Numbered from the stretch's first letter, positions 16,456-25,207 are shown. The stretch: DNA of 64,000 nucleotides from Bradyrhizobium sp. SSBR45G (GCF_030159255.1 NZ_BSCT01000006.1:186001-250000); one strand, 5' to 3'. The notes: generated by a model not told the origin, from the sequence alone. A program made the numbers and translations.

Positions 16456-17940
16456 TCACTCCGCCGCGAGGCGGGATGCGCCATTCCAGGCGTAGGCTTG
16501 GGCGTCGTTGCCGGCGACGTCGGGCGTGATGCCCATATATTGAAGCGCGCCTTCCAGCGTGGGCGGCTGGATGTGGCCGGCGAGAAAACGGTCGACGACC
16601 GAGAGATGGGTGTCGTAGCGCTCGGGCTGGCTCTTCCACACCCACTCGCAGACCTCGCAGCAGAAGTTCAGCTTGCGGCCGTTATGCGTGGTGATGCGCG
16701 GCGCCTTGCCGATGCTCGGGCTGCAGATCGGGATGTGGCAGCAGTTGCAGACGATCGGCAAGGTCGCTGGATAGGTCTTCTCGATCTGCCCGGTGCGCAC
16801 GTTGTCGCCGATCACGTCCCACAGCTTGCCGAAGCGGTCGTTCCAGCCGGGATATTTCTGCTCCAGCCAGTCGCGCTCGGCGGCGGACACGCCGGCGTCC
16901 GGATTCCACCACACCGTCGGCCGCCAGAACCAGACGCCCATGTGATAGGCATGATGGACCCAGTCGAGTTCCGGCAGGAAGTGCTCTTCCCAGTACCACG
17001 GCACGTTCATGCCGAGGTCCTTGAACTGGTCCATGAACTGCCGACAGATCCAGTCCTGCATGAATTCCTTGAACGACATCGTTCTGCTTTCTAGCGGCGT
17101 GTAGTAGTCCATAGAGATGCCAGTCAGCAGCGCGAACAGCTTCCATGATCGCCAGAACATCTGGTCGACCATCTTCTGCGCCTCGGCCTTCCTGCCGTTG
17201 TTGATCATGATCTTCAAGGTCGGCTCGCCCTGTTGCGAATGTCGCGCCTCGTCGGTCTGGATCGAGGAGATCAACGCGCCGAACTCGATGTCACCGACAT
17301 GCAGAGCGTCCGAGGCCATGCCGAGGAATTGCAGGTTGGTGAAGCCGGTCTCGAAGGTGAAGGTCAGTTGGATCGCTGTCGACACCGCGTCGTTGGCAGT
17401 GAACATGTCGTCGAACAGGCTGCGCGCTGCGATCACGCCCCATTCGTTGGTGTGCATCGCCTTGTGCGCCCAGTCGAATTGCGGGTCCTTCGCCAGCAGG
17501 CAATAAGGGAAGTAGATCTGCGCCTGGCCGTGGCGGCACTCGTCGAGCGTGCCGAACGCGGCCATGTTGCGCCAGGCGGCGGCGCGGCCGAACCGCGCCA
17601 TGCGCGCCTCGCCGATCGAGGCGAAATATTCCGGAACCGGGATCGCGCCGTAATGCGCCTTGATCGCCGACTTCCAACCAGCGTCGAGATTGTCGTACAG
17701 ATTGGAGCGCGCGATCGTCGAGCGGATCGAGTAGATGCCGTCGTCCTTGCCGGCCTGGTTGTGGACGTATTCGCGATAGGTCAGCTTGTAGGGCTCGTCC
17801 CACCCCCACCATTGCTCGCCGTGGATGCCGAAGCTCTTCGAGAGCTCCTCAGGAAAGACCTCGTCCTCGCTGACATAGGAGAAGGCCCAGTTCATGTCGC
17901 GGGCCGTGTCGTAATAATCCCGCCGCTGCAGCTTCGGCAT
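16456..17940 (-). CDS. Diiron monooxygenase hydroxylase alpha subunit (TmoA/alkene monooxygenase type)
   Basis: The 494-residue catalytic subunit. All six diiron ligands fall at the same numbers I recall for toluene 4-monooxygenase: Glu104, Glu134 and His137 (LDECRH), Glu197 (FETGF), Glu231 and His234 (DEARH). Thr201, Phe196, Phe205 and Gln228 of the active site are also kept; residue 103 is Pro where T4moA has Gly. The C-terminal region (about 400-450) is a YHS-like domain retaining two CxxC pairs (VCNCCHIP and CCEVCEWV). It hydroxylates aromatics or epoxidises alkenes with O2. The gene heads the A-F operon, with a candidate promoter at 18079-18122. Confidence 0.95.
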   Translation of the reverse strand: MPKLQRRDYYDTARDMNWAFSYVSEDEVFPEELSKSFGIHGEQWWGWDEPYKLTYREYVHNQAGKDDGIYSIRSTIARSNLYDNLDAGWKSAIKAHYGAIPVPEYFASIGEARMARFGRAAAWRNMAAFGTLDECRHGQAQIYFPYCLLAKDPQFDWAHKAMHTNEWGVIAARSLFDDMFTANDAVSTAIQLTFTFETGFTNLQFLGMASDALHVGDIEFGALISSIQTDEARHSQQGEPTLKIMINNGRKAEAQKMVDQMFWRSWKLFALLTGISMDYYTPLESRTMSFKEFMQDWICRQFMDQFKDLGMNVPWYWEEHFLPELDWVHHAYHMGVWFWRPTVWWNPDAGVSAAERDWLEQKYPGWNDRFGKLWDVIGDNVRTGQIEKTYPATLPIVCNCCHIPICSPSIGKAPRITTHNGRKLNFCCEVCEWVWKSQPERYDTHLSVVDRFLAGHIQPPTLEGALQYMGITPDVAGNDAQAYAWNGASRLAAE

Positions 17941-18078
17941 CGTTGCTCCTCCCGAGCTTGATGGTCACGTTCGTTCTTCTTCGTTACGGCCGCTGCGCCG
18001 CCCTTGAAGGGGCGAACCTTGTGCGGCTGCTGTCGGACGTACGATCTATTTCTTGGGACTGATCGGTCGTCGCTCGAT

Positions 18079-18122
18079 ATTATGTGACACAGTGTAGAAT
18101 GTGTTCTTTGGTTTTTCTTTAG
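18079..18122 (-). promoter_or_regulatory. Candidate promoter of the monooxygenase operon with shared 17-base box
   Basis: On the minus strand, CTAAAGAAAAACCAAAG (18122-18106) is followed 21 bases later by CATAAT (18084-18079). The box matches 16 of 17 positions with one upstream of the P450 gene, where the following CATAAC is 20 bases away. It is 166 bp upstream of the alpha-subunit ATG. It is likely a regulator-binding box next to a -10 element; the nearby MEDS-SARP protein is the obvious candidate regulator. The rest of the 420-bp interval (17941-18360) has no recognisable gene. Confidence 0.55.
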
Positions 18123-18360
18123 GTTGTTCTGCGCATGCAGATCGACAGCTTACATGCTGCTAATTCAAGCGCAGGCGAACCGCAGCCGTGCTGTGGCGTC
18201 ATTCACGAGTTGATGCGATGCGAGATAAGGGATTGATGGCGTCGATGATCGACGCACTCGTATCGATCAGACGCTTCGACCTGCTCGAGCGAGCAGCCCG
18301 GGAGGCGTCACAAGCCGACCGTGTGGAGGAGACGAGGAGACCAGCGCTGCGTTCGGACGA

Positions 18361-18684
18361 TCAGCGGCTGCGGCCGACGACGTGAAGCTTCAGCCCATCG
18401 AGCGCGTCGGTGATCGCGATCTGGCACGCCAGGCGGCTCTCCGGCCGTACGTCGGTGGCCTCAAATTCGAGGACGTCGGCTTCGATGTCGCCGGCCGGGC
18501 CGACGCGATCGATCCAGGCGGCGTCGACGTGGCAATGGCAGGTGGCGCAGATGCATGAGCCGCCGCATTCGCCGATAATGCCATCGACACTGTTGCGCTT
18601 CGCCGCCTGCATGGCGCTTTCGTCGCGCTCGGCATCCACCGTCCGCAGGGTGCCATCGGGTTCTATGAAAGTGATCCTGGGCAT
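18361..18684 (-). CDS. [2Fe-2S] ferredoxin, putidaredoxin/adrenodoxin type
   Basis: A 107-residue ferredoxin with the C-x5-C-x2-C motif in ECGGSCICATCHCHV (about residues 39-48), an extra Cys inside it, and the distal Cys in SRLACQIAIT. This class feeds class I bacterial P450s, so its natural partner here is the P450 at 25208-26464. It is the last gene of the upstream transcript, 15 bp after the SDR gene. A dedicated ferredoxin reductase is not seen in the window; the monooxygenase reductase or a host enzyme might serve. Confidence 0.9.
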   Translation of the reverse strand: MPRITFIEPDGTLRTVDAERDESAMQAAKRNSVDGIIGECGGSCICATCHCHVDAAWIDRVGPAGDIEADVLEFEATDVRPESRLACQIAITDALDGLKLHVVGRSR

Positions 18685-18699
18685 GAGTGGTTGCTGATC

Positions 18700-19461
18700 C
18701 TAATTGAACTGCCGGCCGCCATCGACAATCAGGGTCTGACCGGTGATGAAGGCCGCGGCGGGCGAGGCGAAGAACAGTGCGCCGCCGACCATGTCGTCGA
18801 TATCGGCTGCGCGTTTCAGCGCGCCGCGCGAGACGCCGTATTCGGCGGCGTTCTCCATCAGGCCGAGGCTGGCCTCGGTGAGCGTGAAGCCGGGCGCGAT
18901 GACGTTGACGGTGATCCTGTCGTCGCCGAGCTCGCGCGCCAGCGCGCGGGTCAGCGCGATCACAGCACCTTTCGACGACACGTAGTGCAGCCACATCGGT
19001 GAGCCGCTCATCACCGTCGCCGAGGAGACATTGACGATGGCGCCGCCGCCTGTCCGTCGCATCAAGGGGGCGGCCGCCTTGCTCATCATCCACACGCCCT
19101 TGACGTTGACGCGCATGACGCGGTCCCACTCGGCTTCGGGGATCGCCTCGAAGCTGCGGCGCTCCAGCCCGGCATAGATCGCGGCATTGTTGACGAGAAC
19201 GTCGACGCCGCCCATGCGCGCGGCGGCGAATTGAGCCAGCGCTGCTGTCGAAGGCTCGCTCGCGACGTCGACCTCGGCGGCATGCGCCTTGCCGCCGGCC
19301 TCGCGGATCAGCTGCGCGGTCTCCTCAACCCCGCCAAGACGGATGTCGGCGGTGACGACCTCGGCGCCTGCGGCGGCGAAGGCCAGGGCGAACCCGCGGC
19401 CGAGCCCGCCGGCGGCGCCGGTGACGATCACGCGCTTGCCATGCAGCTGGATCGTGCTCAT
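18700..19461 (-). CDS. Short-chain dehydrogenase/reductase (SDR)
   Basis: ATG 19461 overlaps the stop of the HD-domain gene (ATGA), giving 253 residues. The NAD(P)-binding motif is VTGAAGGLGRG (TGxxxGxG), followed by NNAA, catalytic Ser in NVSSA and Tyr-x3-Lys in YVSSKGA. An acidic residue after strand 2 (TADIR) favours NAD. It probably oxidises an alcohol made by the oxygenases. The tight coupling with HD, ALDH and PEP-synthase-like genes argues for one pathway. Confidence 0.9.
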   Translation of the reverse strand: MSTIQLHGKRVIVTGAAGGLGRGFALAFAAAGAEVVTADIRLGGVEETAQLIREAGGKAHAAEVDVASEPSTAALAQFAAARMGGVDVLVNNAAIYAGLERRSFEAIPEAEWDRVMRVNVKGVWMMSKAAAPLMRRTGGGAIVNVSSATVMSGSPMWLHYVSSKGAVIALTRALARELGDDRITVNVIAPGFTLTEASLGLMENAAEYGVSRGALKRAADIDDMVGGALFFASPAAAFITGQTLIVDGGRQFN

Positions 19462-20075
19462 GCGGACACCTCGATATGCAGCAGGTCGGGCATGTAGGCG
19501 GAGGCCATGCCCTCGGCGATCAGCGCCTGGGCCATGCTGGTGCCGGCGTCGGTCAGCATCGACGGCAGCACGAAGCTCTCGAGCATCGCCAGCGTCTCCT
19601 TCGGCGGTGTATCGAACCAGCAGCCGATCGTAGCGACGCCGTGGCCGGTGAAGCGCCACAGCTTGTCGGCATCCTTCATCAGCGCATCCTCCCGCGAGAT
19701 CGCGGCCTTGCGGGTGTCATGACCGTCGATGATGGCAAGGATGGTCTCGTTCTGAAGGCCGGGGATCGCCAGCCGACCGAACGCTTCCGCCGCAATCTTC
19801 ACGCCTTCGATCTCGTGTGCGCGCTGCAATTCGGGATATTTTGGATTGGGACCAACGGCAGCGGCGAGCTGCTCCTGCGGGAACTTCTTCCAGCCGACGT
19901 CGTGCATGAGGATCGCGGGCAGCACCACGGAGGCGTCCGCCTCGGGATGGATCCGCAGCAGGGCCTGGCCCAACCGATAAGAAATCAGGGTGTGCTCGTC
20001 ATTCGATCGCACGTCGAGCCAGGGCCGCGCGGCGAGCCAGATCGGCAGATCCTGGTCGCGCAGAAAATGCGTCAT
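19458..20075 (-). CDS. HD-domain protein, first of a related pair
   Basis: A 205-residue protein with a complete HD metal site: His in NDEHTLISY, the HD pair in ILMHDVGW and Asp in LMKDADKLWRF; it also shares IIDGHDTR with the HD protein at 21535-22137. HD domains are metal-dependent phosphohydrolases or, less often, hydratases or oxygenases. It overlaps the ALDH gene upstream by 4 bp and the SDR gene downstream by 4 bp. A role in hydrolysing or otherwise processing a phosphorylated intermediate is inference from the adjacent PEP-synthase-like genes. Confidence 0.85.
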   Translation of the reverse strand: MTHFLRDQDLPIWLAARPWLDVRSNDEHTLISYRLGQALLRIHPEADASVVLPAILMHDVGWKKFPQEQLAAAVGPNPKYPELQRAHEIEGVKIAAEAFGRLAIPGLQNETILAIIDGHDTRKAAISREDALMKDADKLWRFTGHGVATIGCWFDTPPKETLAMLESFVLPSMLTDAGTSMAQALIAEGMASAYMPDLLHIEVSA

Positions 20076-21517
20076 CGCAGCTCCGCGTCGTAGGTGAGAT
20101 AGATGGTCTTGTATTCGAGATAGTCCTCGACGCCGTAGCGGCCCTTCTCGCGGCCGATGCCGCTTTGTTTGACGCCGCCGAACGGCGCGCTCTGGCTGGA
20201 GCGCTGGATGTCGTTGATCCAGACCGAGCCGGCTTCGAGGCGTTCGGCCAATGTGAGTCCGGTCGCGAGATCGCGCGAGAATACGAAGGCGGCAAGGCCA
20301 TAGACCGTCGCATTTGCCAGTCGCAGCGCCTCCTTGCGATCGTCGAAGGAAGCGACACCGAGCACCGGCCCGAAGGTTTCCTCGGTCATCACGAGAGAGG
20401 CCGGATCGGCATCGGCAATGACGGTCGGCGGCAGGAACCAGCCATTGTCGTAGAGCCCGCCCGTCAGCCTTGCGCCGCCGGTCAGCAGCCTCGCGCCGCG
20501 AGAGCGCGCATCGGCAATCTGCCGCTCGCTATTGCGATAGATCTTCTCGTTGACGAGGGGGCCGAGCGCGCAGGTCGAGGTCAGGCCGTTGCCGACGTCG
20601 AGCTGCAGAACCTTGTCGGTGAGCGCATCGAGGAATCTGTCATAGGCAGCCCGCTCGACATAGACGCGATTGACGCGGTAGCAGAACTGCCCGGAATTGG
20701 CGAAGGCGTGACGCGCGATCGCCGCTGCCGCCGCACCGATTTCGGCGTCGGCGCAGACGATGGCTGGACATTGGCCACCGAGCTCGAGCGTGACACGCTT
20801 CATCGTGCCTGCGGCCGCCGCGGCAATCGTCTTGCCGGCCCGCGTGCCGCCGGTGAAGGCGATCTTGCGCGGCGTCGGGTGCTCGATCATCTGCATCCCG
20901 ATGTCGGGGCCGCGGCCGGTCACGACGTTGAAGCAGCCGTTGGGATAACCCGCCGTCTTGAACAGCTCGGCGAGCCGCAAGGTCGACAGCGGCGTATCCT
21001 CGGCGGGCTTGGCGACCACCGTGCAGCCGGCCATCAGCGCCGCCCCGAGCTTGAAGCAGAGCAGGGTCACCGGATAGTTGAACGGCGTGATCGCGATCAC
21101 CACGCCGACCGGCTCTCGGGTGATGATGATCTTCTCGCAGGCGACACCCGTCAGCGGCATCTCCGCGTGAAGGCGCAGGCCTTCCTCGGCATAGATCTCC
21201 AGCAATTCCGCCGAGCGCTGGATTTCGGTGACGGCGCCCGCCAGCGGACGGCCGAGCTCGCGGGTCAGCAGGCGGCCGAGCTGCTCGGCGTTCTCGCGCA
21301 TCAGCCGCGCGGCGGCCTTCTGCAGCCGCGCGCGCTCCGCGACCGGCACTGCCTTCCAGACGTTGAACGCCGTCTCGGCGGAGCGGATCGCGGCATCGAC
21401 GTCGGCCTGACCTGCATCCGGAACGCTGTCAATCGTCTCGCCAGTGGCCGGATCCAGCACGTCGAAAGTCGCGCCGCTTCGGCCTGCAACCCAGCGGCCG
21501 TCGATGAACATGTCCAT
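20072..21517 (-). CDS. NAD(P)-dependent aldehyde dehydrogenase
   Basis: ATG 21517 gives 481 residues beginning MDMFIDGRWVAG; longer frames extend into the HD gene. Catalytic residues are Asn147 (TPFNYP), Glu245 (LELGG) and Cys279 (NSGQFC), with GGTRAGK at the cofactor site, so it should be active. It oxidises an aldehyde to an acid (or acyl group). It lies between the two HD-domain genes, 17 bp after the second and overlapping the first. The specific aldehyde is unknown. Confidence 0.93.
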   Translation of the reverse strand: MDMFIDGRWVAGRSGATFDVLDPATGETIDSVPDAGQADVDAAIRSAETAFNVWKAVPVAERARLQKAAARLMRENAEQLGRLLTRELGRPLAGAVTEIQRSAELLEIYAEEGLRLHAEMPLTGVACEKIIITREPVGVVIAITPFNYPVTLLCFKLGAALMAGCTVVAKPAEDTPLSTLRLAELFKTAGYPNGCFNVVTGRGPDIGMQMIEHPTPRKIAFTGGTRAGKTIAAAAAGTMKRVTLELGGQCPAIVCADAEIGAAAAAIARHAFANSGQFCYRVNRVYVERAAYDRFLDALTDKVLQLDVGNGLTSTCALGPLVNEKIYRNSERQIADARSRGARLLTGGARLTGGLYDNGWFLPPTVIADADPASLVMTEETFGPVLGVASFDDRKEALRLANATVYGLAAFVFSRDLATGLTLAERLEAGSVWINDIQRSSQSAPFGGVKQSGIGREKGRYGVEDYLEYKTIYLTYDAELR

Positions 21518-21534
21518 GTTCGTAGGCCCCAGGT

Positions 21535-22137
21535 TCAGATCAGGTCGAGCATGAGTGCGACGCGGGTACTGGCCAGCGCCTCCTCGGCCATCTGTCGTCC
21601 GACCTCGGTCTCGAGCAGAGCGAATTGCGTCGTCAGGCGGGCGGCATATTGATGCGGCGTCATCTTGAACCAGTCGCAGGCGACCGCGACGCCGGTGGTG
21701 GTGAAGCGCCACAGCTTGTCGGCGTCGCGCACGATCCGGTCGTTGAGCGAGCGCGGGTAGGGACGCGTGTCGTGTCCGTCGATGATTTCGGCGACCGCGA
21801 CGATGACCGGCTCCGGCCAGTCGGCCTGCTCCAGCACCTCGCGCGACATGCGTACGCCTTCGCTCTCATGCAGGAAGCGTACGTCGGACTGCATCATGTT
21901 GGGTCCAAAACCCTTCTCGATGATGTCGGTCATGTCGATCGAGTACCAGCCGATGTCGTGCAGGATGATCGCGAGCGAGACGATGTCCTCGTCCGCGTCC
22001 GGATGGTGCGCCAGCAGCTTGCGCGCATAGGCGTATGATAACGGGATGTGCACATCGTTCTTACGAGCGCGCATATACGGCTCGCTGATGCGCCACACCT
22101 GATCATACCGGCTGCCGATTTCGGGCCTGTCGAGCAT
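21535..22137 (-). CDS. HD-domain protein, second of a related pair
   Basis: A 200-residue paralogue of the HD protein at 19458-20075. It keeps His in NDVHIPLSY, HD in IILHDIGWYS and Asp in IVRDADKLWRF, and shares IIDGHDTR and the C-terminal MAEEALAS/ALIAEGMAS-like helix. Two such proteins in one operon could form a heteromer or act on successive intermediates. The start has little Shine-Dalgarno sequence and follows a strong hairpin (22156-22180). Confidence 0.85.
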   Translation of the reverse strand: MLDRPEIGSRYDQVWRISEPYMRARKNDVHIPLSYAYARKLLAHHPDADEDIVSLAIILHDIGWYSIDMTDIIEKGFGPNMMQSDVRFLHESEGVRMSREVLEQADWPEPVIVAVAEIIDGHDTRPYPRSLNDRIVRDADKLWRFTTTGVAVACDWFKMTPHQYAARLTTQFALLETEVGRQMAEEALASTRVALMLDLI

Positions 22138-22155
22138 TGCAATGCCAATCTAGCG

Positions 22156-22180
22156 GGAAGGCCGGCGTCGCCGGCCTCCC
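22156..22180 (-). promoter_or_regulatory. Intercistronic GC-rich hairpin between PpsA-like and HD genes
   Basis: GGCCGGC and GCCGGCC (7 bp, loop GTC) sit at the core, extended by an A-T pair and, past one mismatch, by two G-C pairs. It lies in the 54-bp gap inside the operon, 18 bp before the HD ATG. There is no following U tract in the transcript, so it is more likely an mRNA-stabilising or translation-tuning hairpin than a terminator. Confidence 0.55.
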
Positions 22181-22191
22181 GTGTTTCGGGG

Positions 22192-24000
22192 TCAGGAGAG
22201 AATGGTGACTTCGCCGGTCGAGCCGTTGACGCGCAGCATCTGGCCGTTCTTGATCGAGGAGCTGGCGCGTCCCGTGCCGGTGACGGCGGGCAGGCCATAT
22301 TCGCGGCACACGATCGCGGCGTGGGACATCATGCCGCCGATGTCGGTGACGATCGCGTTGATCTTGCCGAAGATCGGCGCCCAGCTCGGCGCGGTCACCG
22401 GCGCGACCAGGATCTCGCCCTGCTCGATCTGGCCGAGCTCGTCGGCCGAGCGCACCACGCGGGCACGGCCCTCGACGATGCCGGGCGAGGCGGCCATGCC
22501 GGACAGCTTGGTCGTGTTCGCCGCGCCGTCGAGCCAGCGGCCGATGCTTTCCGTGGTGATACCCCAGAGCATGATCGTGAACGGCTCGGTGATGATATCG
22601 GGCGGATTGTTGAGCGCGGGCTGCGGCGGCGTCGTCGCGAGCGCCGCGAGGATTGTCTTGCGCCGCTCGATCTCCGGCGGCCAGTAGGTCGGGCCGATCG
22701 CCGGCGCGCCAACCGCCCAGCCATTGCCATAGTCGAACAAGGCGTCGCGGACTTCCTGCCGGTTGAGATAGAACAGGTCGTCGGCGTCCTTCCAGAAGCC
22801 GGCATCGCGGAAGATCGCGCCGAGCTCGCGCATCTTGCGCCAGAACACGCTCATCGACCAATGCTCAATGTAGAAATTGTGGTTCTCGACATAGGGGAAC
22901 ACGGTGCGGGCGAGCCCGAGCTTGCCCTCGAAGGCGGCGCGGGCGTCGGCGTCGAGCATCTCGGCATATTCGGAGGTAATGCGGTCGCGCTCCTTGGCGA
23001 TGGCCTCGGTCGGCCGGTCGATCTCCTCGCCGCGCTGGACGCGGACGACGTAGTCCCTGATGTAGCCGAGCGGAATGTCGAGATGCTCGATCCAGTATTT
23101 GTCGGTCGAGTAGAAACCGTTGCCTGAGGTGAAGTTGAACCAGGGGTCCTGCGCCTCCTTCCAGGCCTTGAGCCATTCGGCGCCGTTTGGCGCACGGCCG
23201 ACCGCGGCGAGCGCCTCGTCGACCGATCCGCTCTTCAGCGCATCGGTGACGCCCAGCTTCACCGCGAGCTTGGCGAGCTTCTTCAGCTCGTCATCCGGCC
23301 GAAACAGGTCGACCTCGACGCCCTGGACCATCTTGGCGATGGCCTGGTCCGGAATGGTGGGGAATTGCTCCTTCATGAAGCTGAAGAAGTCGAGATAGGC
23401 GGCGTAGCCGAGATTCAGGAACTCGAAATGATACTGCCAAGTCTTGTACAGGAGCTGGATCGCGCGGTCATAGGTCTCGGTCAGCGCATAGGTGTTGTCG
23501 AGACCGACGCCGCCGGTGATCCAGTCGAGCGGCACGGCATCGGGCAGCGGCTCGAAGTTGAGGGCCTCGAGATCGGCGATGTTGGCGCGGACCTTCTTGT
23601 CCCAGTTGGCCAGCAGGCGATCCCAGTTCTGGAAGTAGTAGCCGGCGCGCTCCATGAAATGCGGCACGCGGCCGCCGATCAGCTCGGGCGCCACCGCGAC
23701 CGGGCTCATGTAGCAATAGCCGTTGTGGATGCGGTACTCGACGCCGTTGGCCGGCGGGATCAGATAGTGCCGGGTGTTGTACTGGCCGAGGCACTTCACG
23801 GCGAATTCGACCGTGACCGCATCGAACGGCTTGAACGGGGAAGGCCAGTGCTGCGAATCGCAGAACCAGAACTTGCCGTCCTCCTTGTCGCGCAGGCTGT
23901 TCTGGAACTGCAGATAATAGGGATAGAGCTTCTCCCAGCCCTCGGCGCCCGCAGGCGTCTTCAGGTCATAGGGACTCGGAAATTTCGCGTGCGCCGTCAT
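22192..24000 (-). CDS. PEP-synthase-like mobile-domain protein, phenylphosphate synthase alpha (PpsA)-like
   Basis: A 602-residue protein of the size of the 70-kDa alpha subunit of phenylphosphate synthase. The N-terminal 430 residues (GWEKLYPYYLQFQN, GYCYMSPVAV, FMERAGYYFQNWD, GLARTVFPYVENHNFYIEHW) match my recollection of that family. The C-terminus is the swivelling phosphohistidine domain: SGMAASPGIVEGRARV, then DIGGMMSHAAIVCREYGLPA with the phospho-accepting His. It lacks the PEP-binding TIM barrel of real PEP synthase. With the ATP-grasp partner at 24044 it should transfer phosphate from ATP to an acceptor such as a phenol or alcohol. Acceptor unknown. Confidence 0.85.
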   Translation of the reverse strand: MTAHAKFPSPYDLKTPAGAEGWEKLYPYYLQFQNSLRDKEDGKFWFCDSQHWPSPFKPFDAVTVEFAVKCLGQYNTRHYLIPPANGVEYRIHNGYCYMSPVAVAPELIGGRVPHFMERAGYYFQNWDRLLANWDKKVRANIADLEALNFEPLPDAVPLDWITGGVGLDNTYALTETYDRAIQLLYKTWQYHFEFLNLGYAAYLDFFSFMKEQFPTIPDQAIAKMVQGVEVDLFRPDDELKKLAKLAVKLGVTDALKSGSVDEALAAVGRAPNGAEWLKAWKEAQDPWFNFTSGNGFYSTDKYWIEHLDIPLGYIRDYVVRVQRGEEIDRPTEAIAKERDRITSEYAEMLDADARAAFEGKLGLARTVFPYVENHNFYIEHWSMSVFWRKMRELGAIFRDAGFWKDADDLFYLNRQEVRDALFDYGNGWAVGAPAIGPTYWPPEIERRKTILAALATTPPQPALNNPPDIITEPFTIMLWGITTESIGRWLDGAANTTKLSGMAASPGIVEGRARVVRSADELGQIEQGEILVAPVTAPSWAPIFGKINAIVTDIGGMMSHAAIVCREYGLPAVTGTGRASSSIKNGQMLRVNGSTGEVTILS

Positions 24001-24043
24001 GATCGTTTCCCCTCATTCTCTCTGTTGTTCTTTGTCGTGATGC

Positions 24044-25123
24044 TCAGCGCTTGGCCTGGATCGGGGCGAGTAGCGTCCCCAGCACGCCGGCGATGCCGGT
24101 TTCGTAGACAGCTGTCGTCTGCTTCTTCTTCTGGCTCCACACCGTCTCGGGCCGGCTCTGCAGCGCGACCAGATTTTCGTCCTCCGGCAGATCGGCATCG
24201 ATCGCCCATTCGACGTCCTGCGGGCAGCCCATGCTGCGCTCGAGCGATTTGGCGAGCCGGGCGACGGAGAGGACCTGAGCATTGGTCAGGGAGGGCAGGG
24301 TACGACGCTCCGGCGCGATGACGCGCTCCACCGTGCGCCGCGCCGCCCGATCGGCGACCAGCTCGAAATCCTTCTCCGAGATGCGCTGCTTGATCACCTG
24401 CAGCAGCACCTTCTCGACGACGAAATTGTCCGGTGTGATCTCGCCGGAGACAACGGGCTCGCCGAGCCCAAACGCGGCATCGATCACGATCTTGGTGCGA
24501 TCACCGTTGATCGGGTCGAGCGTCATCGCCACGCCGGCCGCTGACGCATTGACCATTTTCTGGACGCCGACCGACATCAGCACGTCGATCTGGCCGAGTC
24601 CGTTCTCGGCGCGGTAGGAGATGGCGCGGGCATTGAACAGGCTGGCCCAGCACGCCTTAACCTTCTCGACCACGGCGTCCTCGCCGACCACCCAGAGATA
24701 GGTGTCCTGCTGGCCGGCGAAGCTGGCATCGGGCAGATCCTCGGCCGTCGCCGAGGAGCGCACCGCGACCGGCAGTTCGCCGTTGGGCGACATCCGGCGA
24801 TAGGCCTCGCGGATCGACTGCTCGACCACGCCGGGCATCGGCTGGGTGATGATCACGTCGCGGATCTCGTGCGACAGCTTCTCCTCGTCATCGACATCGT
24901 CCAGCACGATCCGCGACAGGCGTTCGCTGATCGTCGCCTCGAGCCCGTTGCTGCGCAGATGCAGGGCGTAGGCGTCGGTCGCGACCGCAAAGCCTGCGGG
25001 CACGCGCACGCCTTGCGCGATCATGCGCGCGAGGCTGGCGCATTTGCCGCCGATGCGCGGGAAGTCGGCCTCGCACGCGGCTTCGAACGGCACGATGAAG
25101 GATGCGGCTGCGTTGGCGCCCAT
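24044..25123 (-). CDS. PEP/pyruvate-binding ATP-grasp protein, phenylphosphate synthase beta (PpsB)-like
   Basis: ATG 25123 has a GGGGAA site 9 bases upstream; a GTG at 25138 would add five residues. The 359-residue protein equals the N-terminal ATP-grasp domain of PEP synthase: GGKCASLARMIAQGVRVPAGFAV, then VAVRSSATAEDLPDASFAGQ and the QDVEWAID...LQSRPETVW end. It makes a pyrophosphoryl/phosphoryl donor for the His of the partner protein. The third (CBS-domain) subunit of phenylphosphate synthase and the UbiD-type carboxylase are both absent from this window. Confidence 0.88.
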   Translation of the reverse strand: MGANAAASFIVPFEAACEADFPRIGGKCASLARMIAQGVRVPAGFAVATDAYALHLRSNGLEATISERLSRIVLDDVDDEEKLSHEIRDVIITQPMPGVVEQSIREAYRRMSPNGELPVAVRSSATAEDLPDASFAGQQDTYLWVVGEDAVVEKVKACWASLFNARAISYRAENGLGQIDVLMSVGVQKMVNASAAGVAMTLDPINGDRTKIVIDAAFGLGEPVVSGEITPDNFVVEKVLLQVIKQRISEKDFELVADRAARRTVERVIAPERRTLPSLTNAQVLSVARLAKSLERSMGCPQDVEWAIDADLPEDENLVALQSRPETVWSQKKKQTTAVYETGIAGVLGTLLAPIQAKR

Positions 25124-25207
25124 GCGTCTGTTCCCCACCTTGTGACCCGGATCACTTCCGGGCTTGTTGTTACTTGTGAAGCACGTTCCAAAGACGAACG
25201 GGACGCG

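Noticed and set aside
13317..17940. Methane, propane or phenol-type diiron monooxygenase
   Set aside because: The Rieske protein and the A-B-C-D-E-F gene order are specific to the toluene/alkene group.
18188..18385. 65-codon plus-strand frame upstream of the ferredoxin gene
   Set aside because: No ribosome-binding site, no family similarity, and it overlaps the ferredoxin 3' end on the opposite strand.
22192..25123. True PEP synthase or pyruvate phosphate dikinase split by a frameshift
   Set aside because: The two genes have separate starts, the PEP-binding barrel domain is missing and the N-terminal 430 residues of the larger protein match phenylphosphate synthase alpha instead.
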